A stretch of DNA of 64,000 nt from Alphaproteobacteria bacterium (lineage in GTDB: Bacteria > Pseudomonadota > Alphaproteobacteria > UBA8366 > Aestuariispiraceae). The translations under genes were made by a program, and so were the position numbers. Under the pieces are notes generated by a model, which was given only the letters and a program-made list of their open reading frames with translations, was not told where the DNA came from and searched no databases. The stretch covers positions 9,457 through 73,456 of the forward strand of contig SPJV01000216.1 in the NCBI GenBank assembly GCA_006844765.1, written 5' to 3'. Shown in pieces: positions 1 through 7,984 of this stretch (the stretch's first letter is position 1; every line of letters starts with the position of its first letter).

Positions 1-465
1 GAGGCACTCGGCGCCGTCGATGCCGCCATTTCTGACGGAGAGATCTCCGGCGATGACCTGAAAGAGGCAAACCGCCATCTGGAGAAGATGACCGAGCTTG
101 AGGCCGCCGCCGACCAAACCTGGCTTCAGGAGGTCAATAAGACGATCCGAACAGAGGTCGCCTCCAGCGATGCCTATGTCCGACGGATGCGGCCGACATT
201 CGGCTATATCATGGCGCTGACCTGGGCCGGTCAGATGGGCGCGATTGCCTATGTGATCGTCACAGACGCCCCCAATGCCGGCCCGGTAATCGCTGCCGTC
301 GCCTCACTGGGCACGATCTGGACCGTCGGCCTCTCTGTCCTTGGCATCTATGTCTATAAGCGCAGCCAGGAGAAGACGGCAGGCCTGTCATCTGACACCG
401 GCCTGGGTCCTGATCTGGGCGCCAAAGCCAGCGCGCTTTGGAAGCAGCTAACCGGCAAGCGTTAA
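1..465 (+). CDS. 3TM-type holin (gene transfer agent/phage type), 5' end outside window
   Basis: The frame is open from the first base, so the true start lies upstream; an internal ATG at 88 is not needed. The visible 154 residues hold an acidic helical N-terminal part, then the segment TIRTEVASSDAYVRRMRPT, then at least two strongly hydrophobic segments (about residues 72-90 and 95-118) and a basic C-terminus. This matches the layout I know for the GTA_holin_3TM family, small inner-membrane proteins that permeabilise the membrane so that endolysin can reach the wall when phage-like particles are released. The next gene starts 48 bases downstream on the same strand. The assignment rests on pattern memory, not a search. 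No other phage gene is visible here. Confidence 0.7.
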   Translation, partial: EALGAVDAAISDGEISGDDLKEANRHLEKMTELEAAADQTWLQEVNKTIRTEVASSDAYVRRMRPTFGYIMALTWAGQMGAIAYVIVTDAPNAGPVIAAVASLGTIWTVGLSVLGIYVYKRSQEKTAGLSSDTGLGPDLGAKASALWKQLTGKR

Positions 466-513
466 CGTGCACTCCAGTCTCAAGAACCAAATTTACATGA
501 AAGGAAGCACCCC

Positions 514-2787
514 ATGGGTGGCTTACAAAAATCCGGCATCGGTTCACTCGGTGCCCTTAATGGAACCTCATCCACCAGTGACAAATTCCCCAACACCGGA
601 TTGGTCGGTTCTCTAACGAAACTGGATCCCTTTGAATCCGGTGGAATCGGTGGCGGGAAAAAGGGACCCCTGCCACTCGGCGGAGCCTTTGACACGTTTC
701 CCGGCCTTGTCGAAACCAAACCATCTAAGAAGTTTCAATTGCCGGATATTCTTGAACTGACAGGTGGAGTCCAATCTCCCTTTCAGTCGGAAATCGCGTT
801 GAGTTCAACCGCCAACACGGGAAGCAACACGGGACCCAACTCGGCGTCCAACGCGGCAGGAAACACACCAATTGTGCCCACGCCATCGTTTACAACGCCG
901 GATGTGGCGCGCACTGCAAGAACCGGCAACCAGGCGGTAGGGTTCGCGGCACTGGCTGGGAATAGCCCGCTGTCCGGTCGTGTAAAAGCCCCGACAAAAT
1001 CAGGCGATGATATCGCTGATCAAGTCGCCCGCATCCGCACCCTGCGAACGGGTCAGGCAAGCGCCCAACGCGCATCACAAAACCCAGCCGTGCCCCCCGC
1101 TGTGCCTCCCGCTGTGCCCCCCGCCGCACGACGAAAGGCTCCCGGCGCGGGAAAACCAATGCCGGCGACCCCACACCCCGTGCCCGTGGTCCAACCGTCA
1201 ACACTCCCGGTGCAAACACCGCGCGCCATCGCCCCTCCCGTTCCAGCCTCCCGCCCCGCCTTCACACGGGATCAATGGCGGCATATCAATGGAGAGGCGG
1301 ATGCACTCCTCCGCCGATCGGATTTCAGCGACTATATGGATTTCGGCCGTGATGCGTTGAGCCGGGACTATGCAACCGCGAAGTCGGAGCTGGAAGCCGT
1401 GCGCGATGTCATGGCCCGCACCAGCCCGGATCAGGCCCAAGCCTTCAACGCCGACATCCAACAAGCCTTCCGAGACCTCGACCCCAACCACCCCAACACC
1501 GCCCCCGCGCGTGCGCAGGCACGGCTGGATGCACGGGGAGATCTCGACCCAGTCGATGACACGCGCCTCGCCGCCTATCCCCAGGCCAATGGCCAGGACG
1601 GCACCGCGCCCAATGCGCCAAACCCAACCGACGTCCAACTGGCCGCCTCAGGCGAAATCGGCGAAGACTTGATGAACACCTTCGGCGACCCGACTGAGGG
1701 GCAGCACCTTTACGGTCCTAATGATTCACAACTGCCGGATAAGGCGATAGCCCCCGACACCGGTTTGCCGGAACCCGGTCGCGATGTCCTGGACCCGAAA
1801 GTAACGGAGCCCGAGCCTCATGATGACGGCACAAGCTTGGTTGATACGCTTGATCAGACGCTTGATGGCAAGACGCCTCTGGATCAGAAGGCAAAGGAAG
1901 CCTTGATCAAACAGATTGAAGAGACCCACAAACATGATCCTGGTGCGCGCATTGCTTTGACTGAGATCATCCAAGGCGCTCACGACCCCAATGCCCATGC
2001 CGCGCTCCGCGACATGCTTTCGGCAGAGAAGGAGACGATTCAGGATCCAACAATCCAGGCCAAGGTCAAAGAGATCGAGGGGTTTGTTGATCGAATCGAG
2101 GATGCTTATCCGGGTGGCATAGATCGCTATGTAACAGATAGGGCAAAGGCACGCTTCGCTGATATTGTTGAGAAAACACGGTTGGTCGATCTGGCACGCC
2201 AATGGGTGGCTGTGAAGGAATCAGGCTCAAACGACCTTACAAGTCAGAAGAAACTCGGCATGTTGGAGAAGCGGATCAAACAATCGATCACGCAGTCTTT
2301 GGAAAACTCTGCAAAGGCGCGGGCGTTCATCTCTCCCCCGCATGGTGACCAGGACTGGGTGCTCGCGAGACGTTTCTCGCAAGCAGAGGAAGCGCTGGTG
2401 AACCAACGAACCCTAAAGGAAGGCGCTGGAAGTGCCCTATTCGGATTGGCAACTATGCCGCTATCCGGCCCCACCGCCTTCGGGGCGACCACCCTGGCAG
2501 GCGCAACCGCCGCTGCCCATGACAGCAAACGAAGTGATACAGAGAAATTACTGAAAAGCGCAGAGGTGAAATTCAAAGACCCCATCGCGGTGAAAGACTT
2601 CATCCACAATCACAAAGCAGAGTTCCAACGCGCCGACGCAAAAGCGATGCATACCCTCATCGCAAATCTCGTCGGGACTGGTGCTGGTAAATTCGTTAGT
2701 TGGCAATTGGGTGATGTAATAGACCCTTTTCTCAAGCCTGCTGTGGAACACGCTGCCTCATCGGCAACAGAACAACTCTTAAAGTGA
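514..2787 (+). CDS. Large protein of unknown function, 757 aa, next to holin
   Basis: The start at 514 is well supported by AAGGAAG at 501-507, six bases before the ATG. I recognise no family. Residues 1-130 are Gly/Ser/Asn-rich and low complexity, without a signal peptide. Around residues 190-245 there is a Pro/Ala-rich tract with three VPPA units. From about 255 to 610 the chain is charged and probably helical, with Asp- and Glu-rich linkers. Near residues 630-670 lies a short Gly/Ala/Thr-rich, weakly hydrophobic segment, followed by a helical C-terminus. Mixed low-complexity and helical segments in a large cytoplasmic protein beside a holin could fit a phage structural or effector protein, but that is inference from position only. 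Confidence 0.6.
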   Translation: MGGLQKSGIGSLGALNGTSSTSDKFPNTGLVGSLTKLDPFESGGIGGGKKGPLPLGGAFDTFPGLVETKPSKKFQLPDILELTGGVQSPFQSEIALSSTANTGSNTGPNSASNAAGNTPIVPTPSFTTPDVARTARTGNQAVGFAALAGNSPLSGRVKAPTKSGDDIADQVARIRTLRTGQASAQRASQNPAVPPAVPPAVPPAARRKAPGAGKPMPATPHPVPVVQPSTLPVQTPRAIAPPVPASRPAFTRDQWRHINGEADALLRRSDFSDYMDFGRDALSRDYATAKSELEAVRDVMARTSPDQAQAFNADIQQAFRDLDPNHPNTAPARAQARLDARGDLDPVDDTRLAAYPQANGQDGTAPNAPNPTDVQLAASGEIGEDLMNTFGDPTEGQHLYGPNDSQLPDKAIAPDTGLPEPGRDVLDPKVTEPEPHDDGTSLVDTLDQTLDGKTPLDQKAKEALIKQIEETHKHDPGARIALTEIIQGAHDPNAHAALRDMLSAEKETIQDPTIQAKVKEIEGFVDRIEDAYPGGIDRYVTDRAKARFADIVEKTRLVDLARQWVAVKESGSNDLTSQKKLGMLEKRIKQSITQSLENSAKARAFISPPHGDQDWVLARRFSQAEEALVNQRTLKEGAGSALFGLATMPLSGPTAFGATTLAGATAAAHDSKRSDTEKLLKSAEVKFKDPIAVKDFIHNHKAEFQRADAKAMHTLIANLVGTGAGKFVSWQLGDVIDPFLKPAVEHAASSATEQLLK
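1090..1125 (+). repeat. 12-bp tandem repeat, three copies, encoding VPPA units
   Basis: Three 12-base units (1090-1101, 1102-1113, 1114-1125) of the form GTGCCYCCCGCY lie in frame inside the 757-residue gene and encode Val-Pro-Pro-Ala three times. Units differ at single third-position bases only, so the repeat is recent or actively maintained and could vary in copy number. Confidence 0.85.
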
Positions 2788-2840
2788 AGTCATGAAGGTA
2801 GAGTTTGATTAAGGAGCGGTATGGTTTTTTACGTGCCACT

Positions 2841-3707
2841 TTATGGTAACATTGGATGAGAAAACCCACATAGATAAGGGTTCGCCGGGAGGATCGCTGC
2901 CTCCCGGCGGATCGCTTCTTCGAAGAAATCTTTATAAGGGTACACACTCATATGTTCTGCTAGGGTGCTTTCAACATAACTTTTTGCTTCATCGTTACCA
3001 TTTTCAGCTGCAACAATGCTCCATACGAAAGTGTCTGTGTCGGGAAGAAACTGATGCCCGCGACCGTCGGAAGAAACACGCGCAATCTCATGGCCATATA
3101 TCGCACTTAGCCATTGCGCTTCAGGCATGCCCGCCCAAGCTGCAAATGAAGCATGCATTCTTCCATTCTCTAACGCCTCGACACTCTCTGCTACTGTCAG
3201 AATAATCAACGAAACATAATAGTTTGCAGCAGGCATGCCACACGAAGCAGCAAGCTCTAATAGTTCCCGTCCACGATCCTGCTTAGACGTGTTTACTTGG
3301 TCCCGATAAATTTCATATCCCAACCAAAATGTTGCACCCATATGCCCCTTTTTACTGGCAGCCAATAGATACCGATAGGCACTGTCATAGTTCTGCACAT
3401 CCGGCGTATCGCTTAAGTAAATCCGCCCCAGCAACGCGTCGACATCCATCAAACCGTGATCCGCATAGGGCAGAAGCAGATCAAGAGCGGCTTGTTGTTG
3501 CCCATCATCGAAGAATGCCTGTGCCCGCGTCACGATCTCCGCAATCTCTGGATCCAGGCCTGGGTCAAGCGTCGCGACGGGGACACTTTCCGGCTTCGGA
3601 TAGGGCGCATCCTCTTGCTCCGGCCCCCAATCGCGCCAAGGCTGATCAATAGCGATCAACAGGCCAAGCAACACAACGGCCGTTATCAGATACAATACCT
3701 TTGTCAT
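2841..3707 (-). CDS. Membrane-anchored Sel1/TPR-like repeat protein
   Basis: The 288-residue product starts with a single hydrophobic anchor (residues 4-20) and then a periplasmic-facing region rich in DAP and PKPES. From about residue 55 to 230 it has Sel1-like helical repeats of the pattern AxxYLxxAAxxGHxxAxxxLG, for example around SAYRYLLAASKKGHMGATFW. Such solenoids usually mediate protein-protein contacts; no catalytic motif is seen. The gene is convergent with the 757-residue gene, with 53 bases between the two stops. Its last codons run through a perfect inverted repeat (2883-2909), so the final 20 or so residues may be a recent extension or a shared terminator. Confidence 0.65.
   Translation of the reverse strand: MTKVLYLITAVVLLGLLIAIDQPWRDWGPEQEDAPYPKPESVPVATLDPGLDPEIAEIVTRAQAFFDDGQQQAALDLLLPYADHGLMDVDALLGRIYLSDTPDVQNYDSAYRYLLAASKKGHMGATFWLGYEIYRDQVNTSKQDRGRELLELAASCGMPAANYYVSLIILTVAESVEALENGRMHASFAAWAGMPEAQWLSAIYGHEIARVSSDGRGHQFLPDTDTFVWSIVAAENGNDEAKSYVESTLAEHMSVYPYKDFFEEAIRREAAILPANPYLCGFSHPMLP
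2883..2909. repeat. Perfect 10-bp inverted repeat, possible bidirectional terminator
   Basis: CGCCGGGAGG at 2883-2892 pairs exactly with CCTCCCGGCG at 2900-2909 around a seven-base loop. A second palindrome, TTCTTCGAAGAA, follows at 2916-2927. The site lies between convergent genes and inside the 3' end of the Sel1-like gene. No T-run follows, so an intrinsic terminator is only one reading. Confidence 0.5.
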
Positions 3708-3999
3708 AAGCGGACAGTAATTCTCTTCCTATGGTAGGGCAATAATCACGAAGCCACCAAAACGGATACCCAGCACGCTGGACCGGGACTGGCCTTGCGG
3801 GGGATAGCGGGGAAAGCCGCCCCTCTCAATCAAGCGGTCAACCAGCTTGGTATCAAGTCCTGGCAACAGCACTTGTGCCTCGGCACCGTCTATTGAATGG
3901 CTTTGAAACGCGTTATGGTCTATGGAGCATCCGTGCTGTTTATGGTGCCGTTGGAAAGGGTCCGTCGGCTTCAAACGGGCTTGTTGGAGGAAGGCATTC
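3708..3999. other. Divergent intergenic region between Sel1-like gene and transporter operon
   Basis: The region should hold promoters for the two diverging genes, but I see no clear -35/-10 pair. A minus-strand open frame (3729-4010) crosses it, covers the ribosome binding site of the MFS gene and resembles nothing I know, so I do not call it a gene. Confidence 0.4.
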
Positions 4000-5208
4000 A
4001 TGAGTTCCAATAAGAAAGCATTGATTGTCTTGCTGAGCGCCTTTGCGCTGGTGACAGTGTCCTTCGGTGTCCGGTCGTCCTTCGGGGTTTACTTAACGCC
4101 AATCTCGGTTGAGTTCGGCATCAGCATCGCAACGATTTCTACAGTCCTGGCGGTGCAAAACCTGATCTGGGGCGCAACCCAACCCATTGCCGGGGGCTTG
4201 GCAGATCGCTTTGGGGCCATGCCAGTCGCGATTGCCGGCGGTGTGATCTATGCGTCGGGGCTTGGGTTGATGCTGGTCGACACAGGCATTGTATTCTTCG
4301 GATTGGGTGCGGGTATCGTGATCGGCTGCGCGCAGGCGGCCCTGGGTTTTCCGGTTCTCTTGGCAGCAATCGGCCGGACAGCCGCCCCGGAGCAGCGCAG
4401 CCTGTTCATGGGCATCGGCACGGCAGGTGGATCCTTCGGCCAGTTCCTTTTTGCACCGATGGGCCAGACCTTCCTCAGCCAGTTCGGGCTGATCGATTCC
4501 ATATTGTTGATGGCAATCATCTGCCTGGGTGCAGCATCCCTGGCACTTGGTGTCCGCTTTGATAACGGCGCTGCCGACGGGGCGAGCGCCTCTGAGCCCC
4601 GCATGTCAATCATCCAGGCCTTGCAGTTGGCCGCCAAGGACAAGGGCTTTTTGTTGTTGAATGCCGGGTTCTTCGTCTGCGGCTTCCATGTAGCCTTTAT
4701 CGGCATTCACTTACCCACGTTCGCAACAGTATGCGGTCTGCCCGCCAGTGTCGGCGTGACCGGGTTGATGCTGATCGGGCTCTTCAACATCATCGGGTCC
4801 ATCGGCGCAGGGCAGCTTGGCGGGAAAGTCCGGCCAAAGATTCCACTCTCCCTGATCTATCTGCTTCGCGCCATAGCGGCATCCGTCATGTTGATCGTCC
4901 CGGTGACGGAGTTCGTACTGCTCGCCTTCTCCGTCGCGATGGGGTTGTTGTGGCTGTCCACCGTGCCCTTGACCAGCATGATCGTGGCGCGCCTGTTCGG
5001 CCCCGCCCATGTCGGCATGCTGTTCGGCATCGTCTTCTTCTTCCATCAGATCGGCAGCTTTGCCGGCCTGACCATGGCGGGATATTTCTACGATACGACC
5101 GGCAGCTATGACATAGTCTGGATTGCCAGCGTCGCCCTGGGACTGTTCGCCTTCCTGGTTCATCTGCCTATTGATGACCGGGCGCGCAGCGTCACAAACC
5201 CTGCCTGA
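4000..5208 (+). CDS. Major facilitator superfamily (MFS) transporter
   Basis: The ATG at 4000 is preceded by GGAGGAAGG (3987-3995), so I prefer it to the upstream codon at 3922, whose extra residues look non-coding. The 402-residue product has about 12 hydrophobic segments. The loop after segment 2 carries the MFS signature in the form GGLADRFGAMP (G-x-x-x-D-R-x-G). Members of this type move small organic anions or amino-acid-like compounds with protons; the substrate cannot be read from the sequence. It begins a probable three-gene operon: the AEC transporter starts 14 bases after its stop, and a DMSP-lyase-type cupin follows. The context suggests uptake or export of the substrate or product of the cupin enzyme. 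Confidence 0.85.
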   Translation: MSSNKKALIVLLSAFALVTVSFGVRSSFGVYLTPISVEFGISIATISTVLAVQNLIWGATQPIAGGLADRFGAMPVAIAGGVIYASGLGLMLVDTGIVFFGLGAGIVIGCAQAALGFPVLLAAIGRTAAPEQRSLFMGIGTAGGSFGQFLFAPMGQTFLSQFGLIDSILLMAIICLGAASLALGVRFDNGAADGASASEPRMSIIQALQLAAKDKGFLLLNAGFFVCGFHVAFIGIHLPTFATVCGLPASVGVTGLMLIGLFNIIGSIGAGQLGGKVRPKIPLSLIYLLRAIAASVMLIVPVTEFVLLAFSVAMGLLWLSTVPLTSMIVARLFGPAHVGMLFGIVFFFHQIGSFAGLTMAGYFYDTTGSYDIVWIASVALGLFAFLVHLPIDDRARSVTNPA

Positions 5209-5222
5209 CCCGGTCCGATTTT

Positions 5223-6104
5223 ATGCTGTCACAGCTTTTCGCAATCATCGCCCCTGTCATGATCACCGCAGGACTGGGTTTTGTCTGGATCAAGAGCGGG
5301 CGGTCCTTTGATACGGAACGAATGACCCCGGTGATCGTCGCAATCGGGACCCCGATGATGGTGCTCTCCACCCTGCTGGAGGCAGATATCGATACCCAGG
5401 CATTGGGCCAAACCATGCTGCATGCCGCCGTCGCGACCATAACAGCACTATCCATCGGTTGGGCCGGGCTGAAGATCACCGGCCAGCCGATTAAGGTCTT
5501 CCTGCCGGCAATGAGTTTTCCCAATTGCGGCAATATGGGCCTGCCGCTCTGTCTCTTCGCCTTTGGGGAGACCGGACTGGCAATGGCCATCGTCTTCTTC
5601 GCCGTCGTCTCCACAACCCAGTTCACCCTGGGATACGCGATCGCCGCCGGCGGCATGAATGTAAAAAAAGCCATTCGCACGCCGCTGCTCTGGTCGGTCG
5701 CGGTCGGCTTGGTCCTGATCTGGCAAGGCTGGGAACTGCCGCTTTGGGCGATGAATTCCATAGGCCTGATCGGCGATATGACAATTCCCTTGATGCTGTT
5801 CGCGCTTGGTGTCTCCCTGGCGAAGCTGCCCCTGGGCGCGTTGAAACGCTCTGCTTTGTTATCGGTTGCCCGAATTGTCGGCGGCTTCGCCATCGGGCTT
5901 GCTGTCGTGACATTGTTCGGGCTGGAAGGAACCGCGCGCGGCGTCATCCTGATCCAATGCAGCATGCCGGTTGCGGTCTTCAATTTCCTGTTCGCGGAGT
6001 TGCACAATAATCGGCCCCATGAAGTCGCAGGCACCGTTGTCATTTCAACTGTGATATCCTTTGCCACCCTGCCCTTTCTTCTGGCCTATGCATTGGGCGG
6101 ATAA
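5223..6104 (+). CDS. AEC-family transporter (auxin efflux carrier/malonate-type permease)
   Basis: The 293-residue membrane protein has about ten hydrophobic segments in two similar halves. The central segment with FPNCGNMGLPLCLFAFGETG contains the conserved Asn-x-Gly-x-Met-Gly-Leu-Pro motif of the AEC family, which includes plant PIN proteins and bacterial carboxylate permeases such as MdcF-like transporters. The second half starts around MNSIGLIGDMTIPLMLFALG. It begins 14 bases after the MFS stop and ends 12 bases before the cupin gene, so the three are very likely co-transcribed. No clear Shine-Dalgarno sequence precedes its ATG, which suggests translational coupling. An organic acid substrate is likely; the exact one is unknown. 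Confidence 0.85.
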   Translation: MLSQLFAIIAPVMITAGLGFVWIKSGRSFDTERMTPVIVAIGTPMMVLSTLLEADIDTQALGQTMLHAAVATITALSIGWAGLKITGQPIKVFLPAMSFPNCGNMGLPLCLFAFGETGLAMAIVFFAVVSTTQFTLGYAIAAGGMNVKKAIRTPLLWSVAVGLVLIWQGWELPLWAMNSIGLIGDMTIPLMLFALGVSLAKLPLGALKRSALLSVARIVGGFAIGLAVVTLFGLEGTARGVILIQCSMPVAVFNFLFAELHNNRPHEVAGTVVISTVISFATLPFLLAYALGG

Positions 6105-6116
6105 GAAGGTTTTGAG

Positions 6117-6734
6117 ATGATCGAGCAAATAGAAAAGCTTGTGGACCTGGCTTGGCAGACCGTCGCAGCAACCCCGGATTTCCTGACCGGCAAACCTGTA
6201 GCGCTGCCCCCGCGCATTCCAACAGAGCCCGGCATCAATGAAAGTCGGTTTTCTGACAATTTCCCGGCCCTGCAGTCTCTGGCCGACGCGGTAAAACTGG
6301 CGAACGAGAATTCGCTAAGCGCATTGGCCTCCGCATTCGCTGCCGTCGAACCAAGCCTGCGCTGGTCACAGAACCCGACCTATACGGAGGAAAACGCCGG
6401 CCGCGCGCTTTTGGATGGCTATGCTTATGCTCCCTGTTCCGGTCCGGACGGCCCGATCCACTGTGCCGTGCCGCGCGGCGGCTTCATGTTGATGGGTCCC
6501 AATGTGACATACCCGCCCCATAACCATGCCCCGCGGGAAATCTACCTTATTCTAACGCCGGGCACTCAGTGGCAGCTGGATCATAGCGAGTGGTTTGATG
6601 TTAATGCCGGTGATCTGATCCTGCACGAGCCCTGGGTCGCGCATTCAATGCGCACCACCGACAAACCCATGCTGGCCTTTGCCGGATGGATCGAAGCTGG
6701 CGACCGCCTATCGATTGGCTTTAACGATCAATAA
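6117..6734 (+). CDS. Cupin of the dimethylsulfoniopropionate lyase (DddQ-like) family
   Basis: The 205-residue protein has a helical N-terminal part (1-100) and a cupin barrel (about 110-200). The barrel shows PPHNHAPREIY (134-143) and a later His in HEPWVAHS (170-177). Spacing of the candidate metal ligands H137, E141, Y143 and H176 follows the pattern I recall for DddQ (His-x3-Glu-x-Tyr, then His about 33 residues on), where a bound metal and the Tyr cleave DMSP to dimethylsulfide and acrylate. It closes the operon with two transporters. True DMSP lyase activity is an inference: related cupins with other substrates exist, and no acrylate-detoxifying gene is adjacent. Confidence 0.7.
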   Translation: MIEQIEKLVDLAWQTVAATPDFLTGKPVALPPRIPTEPGINESRFSDNFPALQSLADAVKLANENSLSALASAFAAVEPSLRWSQNPTYTEENAGRALLDGYAYAPCSGPDGPIHCAVPRGGFMLMGPNVTYPPHNHAPREIYLILTPGTQWQLDHSEWFDVNAGDLILHEPWVAHSMRTTDKPMLAFAGWIEAGDRLSIGFNDQ

Positions 6735-6766
6735 TCCCGAATTGCGGCGACACCATCAGCTCAAAA

Positions 6767-6834
6767 TCACCGGTTGTAAGTCATCGGTTCTAAATCATCG
6801 GTTCTAAATCATCGGTTCTAAATCATCGGTTCTA
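6767..6834. repeat. 14-bp tandem repeat, four copies plus one degenerate
   Basis: Units of TCATCGGTTCTAAA lie at 6781-6794, 6795-6808 and 6809-6822, with a last one at 6823-6834 that ends in the stop codon of the minus-strand sulfotransferase. A degenerate unit (6767-6780) precedes them. The array fills the gap between the convergent cupin and sulfotransferase genes. It is too short and spacer-free for CRISPR. Confidence 0.85.
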
Positions 6835-7449
6835 AGGCGCCGCGACGTCTCGTTCTTTAACGTTCCGCAGAAAATCATCCGCACTGTTGCTGCGGGGATA
6901 GTCCTGATCCGGGATTGGGACACCGAGAAATTCACATAACGGCTCCCACCCCGACCCAACGGGATAGACCAGCAGCCGGTCCGCCGGCACGGTTGCCTTT
7001 ACCTCAGCCTCATGACGGCGGAAGACATCCAGCACATGGTCTTCTTCTTCAATGCGCTCATCGAAAGTGCCTCGGCGAATAAGGACATCGCCGATCATGC
7101 CTTTATCGTCATTCTTGCGCAGGACCTGGAAGATCGTCTTGTTGATGCTCTTGTACCAACTTTCCGCTGTCCGGGTTGTCAGTAAGACCTTGGCATCTGG
7201 ATAAACATCAATGAGCTCTCGCCAGTAATAAGCGGATGGCCAATCGACCGTTGAGCGATAACCATCGAACAATACCGACCAGGGGATATCTTCCCCCGCT
7301 GCTTTGGCGCGCCAGAGTTTGAGCTGTTCCGGGTTGCTGGTCACCTCATGCATATGATGGCACGGGCCGAGACCCAGAAGGTTAAGTGCCATCCGCATTG
7401 ATTCCGTGCCGGTCCTGCCGAACCCGGCACCAATAATTTTTAACGGCAT
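6832..7449 (-). CDS. Sulfotransferase family protein (P-loop, Sulfotransfer_4 type)
   Basis: The 205-residue product opens with a strand and phosphate-binding loop, KIIGAGFGRTGTESM (4-18), in the position where sulfotransferases bind the 5'-phosphosulfate of PAPS. It continues with HHMHEV, typical of this small family, and LLTTRTAESWYKS (about 88-101), which fits the 3'-phosphate-binding Arg/Ser region. Family members are soluble single-domain proteins annotated as sulfotransferases in animals, fungi and proteobacteria; their acceptors are mostly unknown. The gene is convergent with the cupin operon, and its TAG stop falls inside the tandem repeat array. I see no substrate clue in the neighbours, though a sulfur theme with the cupin is possible. 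Confidence 0.75.
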   Translation of the reverse strand: MPLKIIGAGFGRTGTESMRMALNLLGLGPCHHMHEVTSNPEQLKLWRAKAAGEDIPWSVLFDGYRSTVDWPSAYYWRELIDVYPDAKVLLTTRTAESWYKSINKTIFQVLRKNDDKGMIGDVLIRRGTFDERIEEEDHVLDVFRRHEAEVKATVPADRLLVYPVGSGWEPLCEFLGVPIPDQDYPRSNSADDFLRNVKERDVAAP

Positions 7450-7489
7450 GGCTCACGCCCCCCCTTCATGCCGCCCAAGACATGCGGCT

Positions 7490-7882
7490 CTAGTGTTTGT
7501 CCTTTAAAAAGGCCGCAAATTTCAGATCAGCCTTCGCGATATCGCTGATGACATTCTGGATACAGTCTTCCAGGATGTCGACCGTCAATCGTCCTGTCGA
7601 AAGGCACTGCGACTGCAAGGCATTGACGTTATCCAGAGCATTCCGATGATGCTCACGATGCCAATCAAGGCCAGGATAATCAGCCGTTTGCATGATTTCT
7701 TCCTCATAGGCGAAATGAGCAACCAGTCTATTTTTAAAGGCTTCAAAATTGGTACGGCAGTTTGGATTATCCCCTAACTCTATAGCTCTAATGAGGTCAT
7801 TTATCATATCAACGAGAAAATCATGTTGTATATCAATCTCGCCCACATCGATTCTGAAAGAATCCGGTATTGCGAACATCAT
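7490..7882 (-). CDS. Bacteriohemerythrin-like protein lacking one iron-ligand histidine
   Basis: I place the start at 7882, where GGAG stands five bases before ATG; the longer frame begins with TTG at 7933 and adds unlikely residues. The 130-residue protein is one four-helix hemerythrin domain. Candidate diiron ligands are H20 (in IDIQH), H56 and E60 (in HFAYE), H75 and H79 (in HREHH) and D119. The position equal to the conserved His of the last helix motif (HIxxxD) is Asp, D114. Hemerythrins bind O2 at the diiron centre for sensing or delivery; the substitution may change O2 affinity or metal binding. It is divergent from nothing obvious and stands alone between the sulfotransferase and prfB. 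Confidence 0.8.
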   Translation of the reverse strand: MMFAIPDSFRIDVGEIDIQHDFLVDMINDLIRAIELGDNPNCRTNFEAFKNRLVAHFAYEEEIMQTADYPGLDWHREHHRNALDNVNALQSQCLSTGRLTVDILEDCIQNVISDIAKADLKFAAFLKDKH

Positions 7883-7984
7883 CCCCACTCCACAAATGTC
7901 TGATCCACCCTCAAACACCTTTAGGGTAACCAAACTGCAGTTAATGGGACGTTAAGACAGAGATCACTGCCTCAGAAAGCGACT

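Noticed and set aside
3729..4010. 93-codon minus-strand frame upstream of the MFS gene
   Set aside because: It covers the MFS ribosome binding site and matches no family I know, though it is not inside another gene; evidence too weak to call.
5192..6067. 291-codon minus-strand frame across the AEC transporter gene
   Set aside because: Antisense to a clear membrane protein gene; composition (Pro, Ser, Arg, Thr rich) is typical of a shadow frame.
6781..6834. Possible CRISPR array
   Set aside because: The 14-bp units are directly adjacent without spacers and too short for CRISPR repeats.
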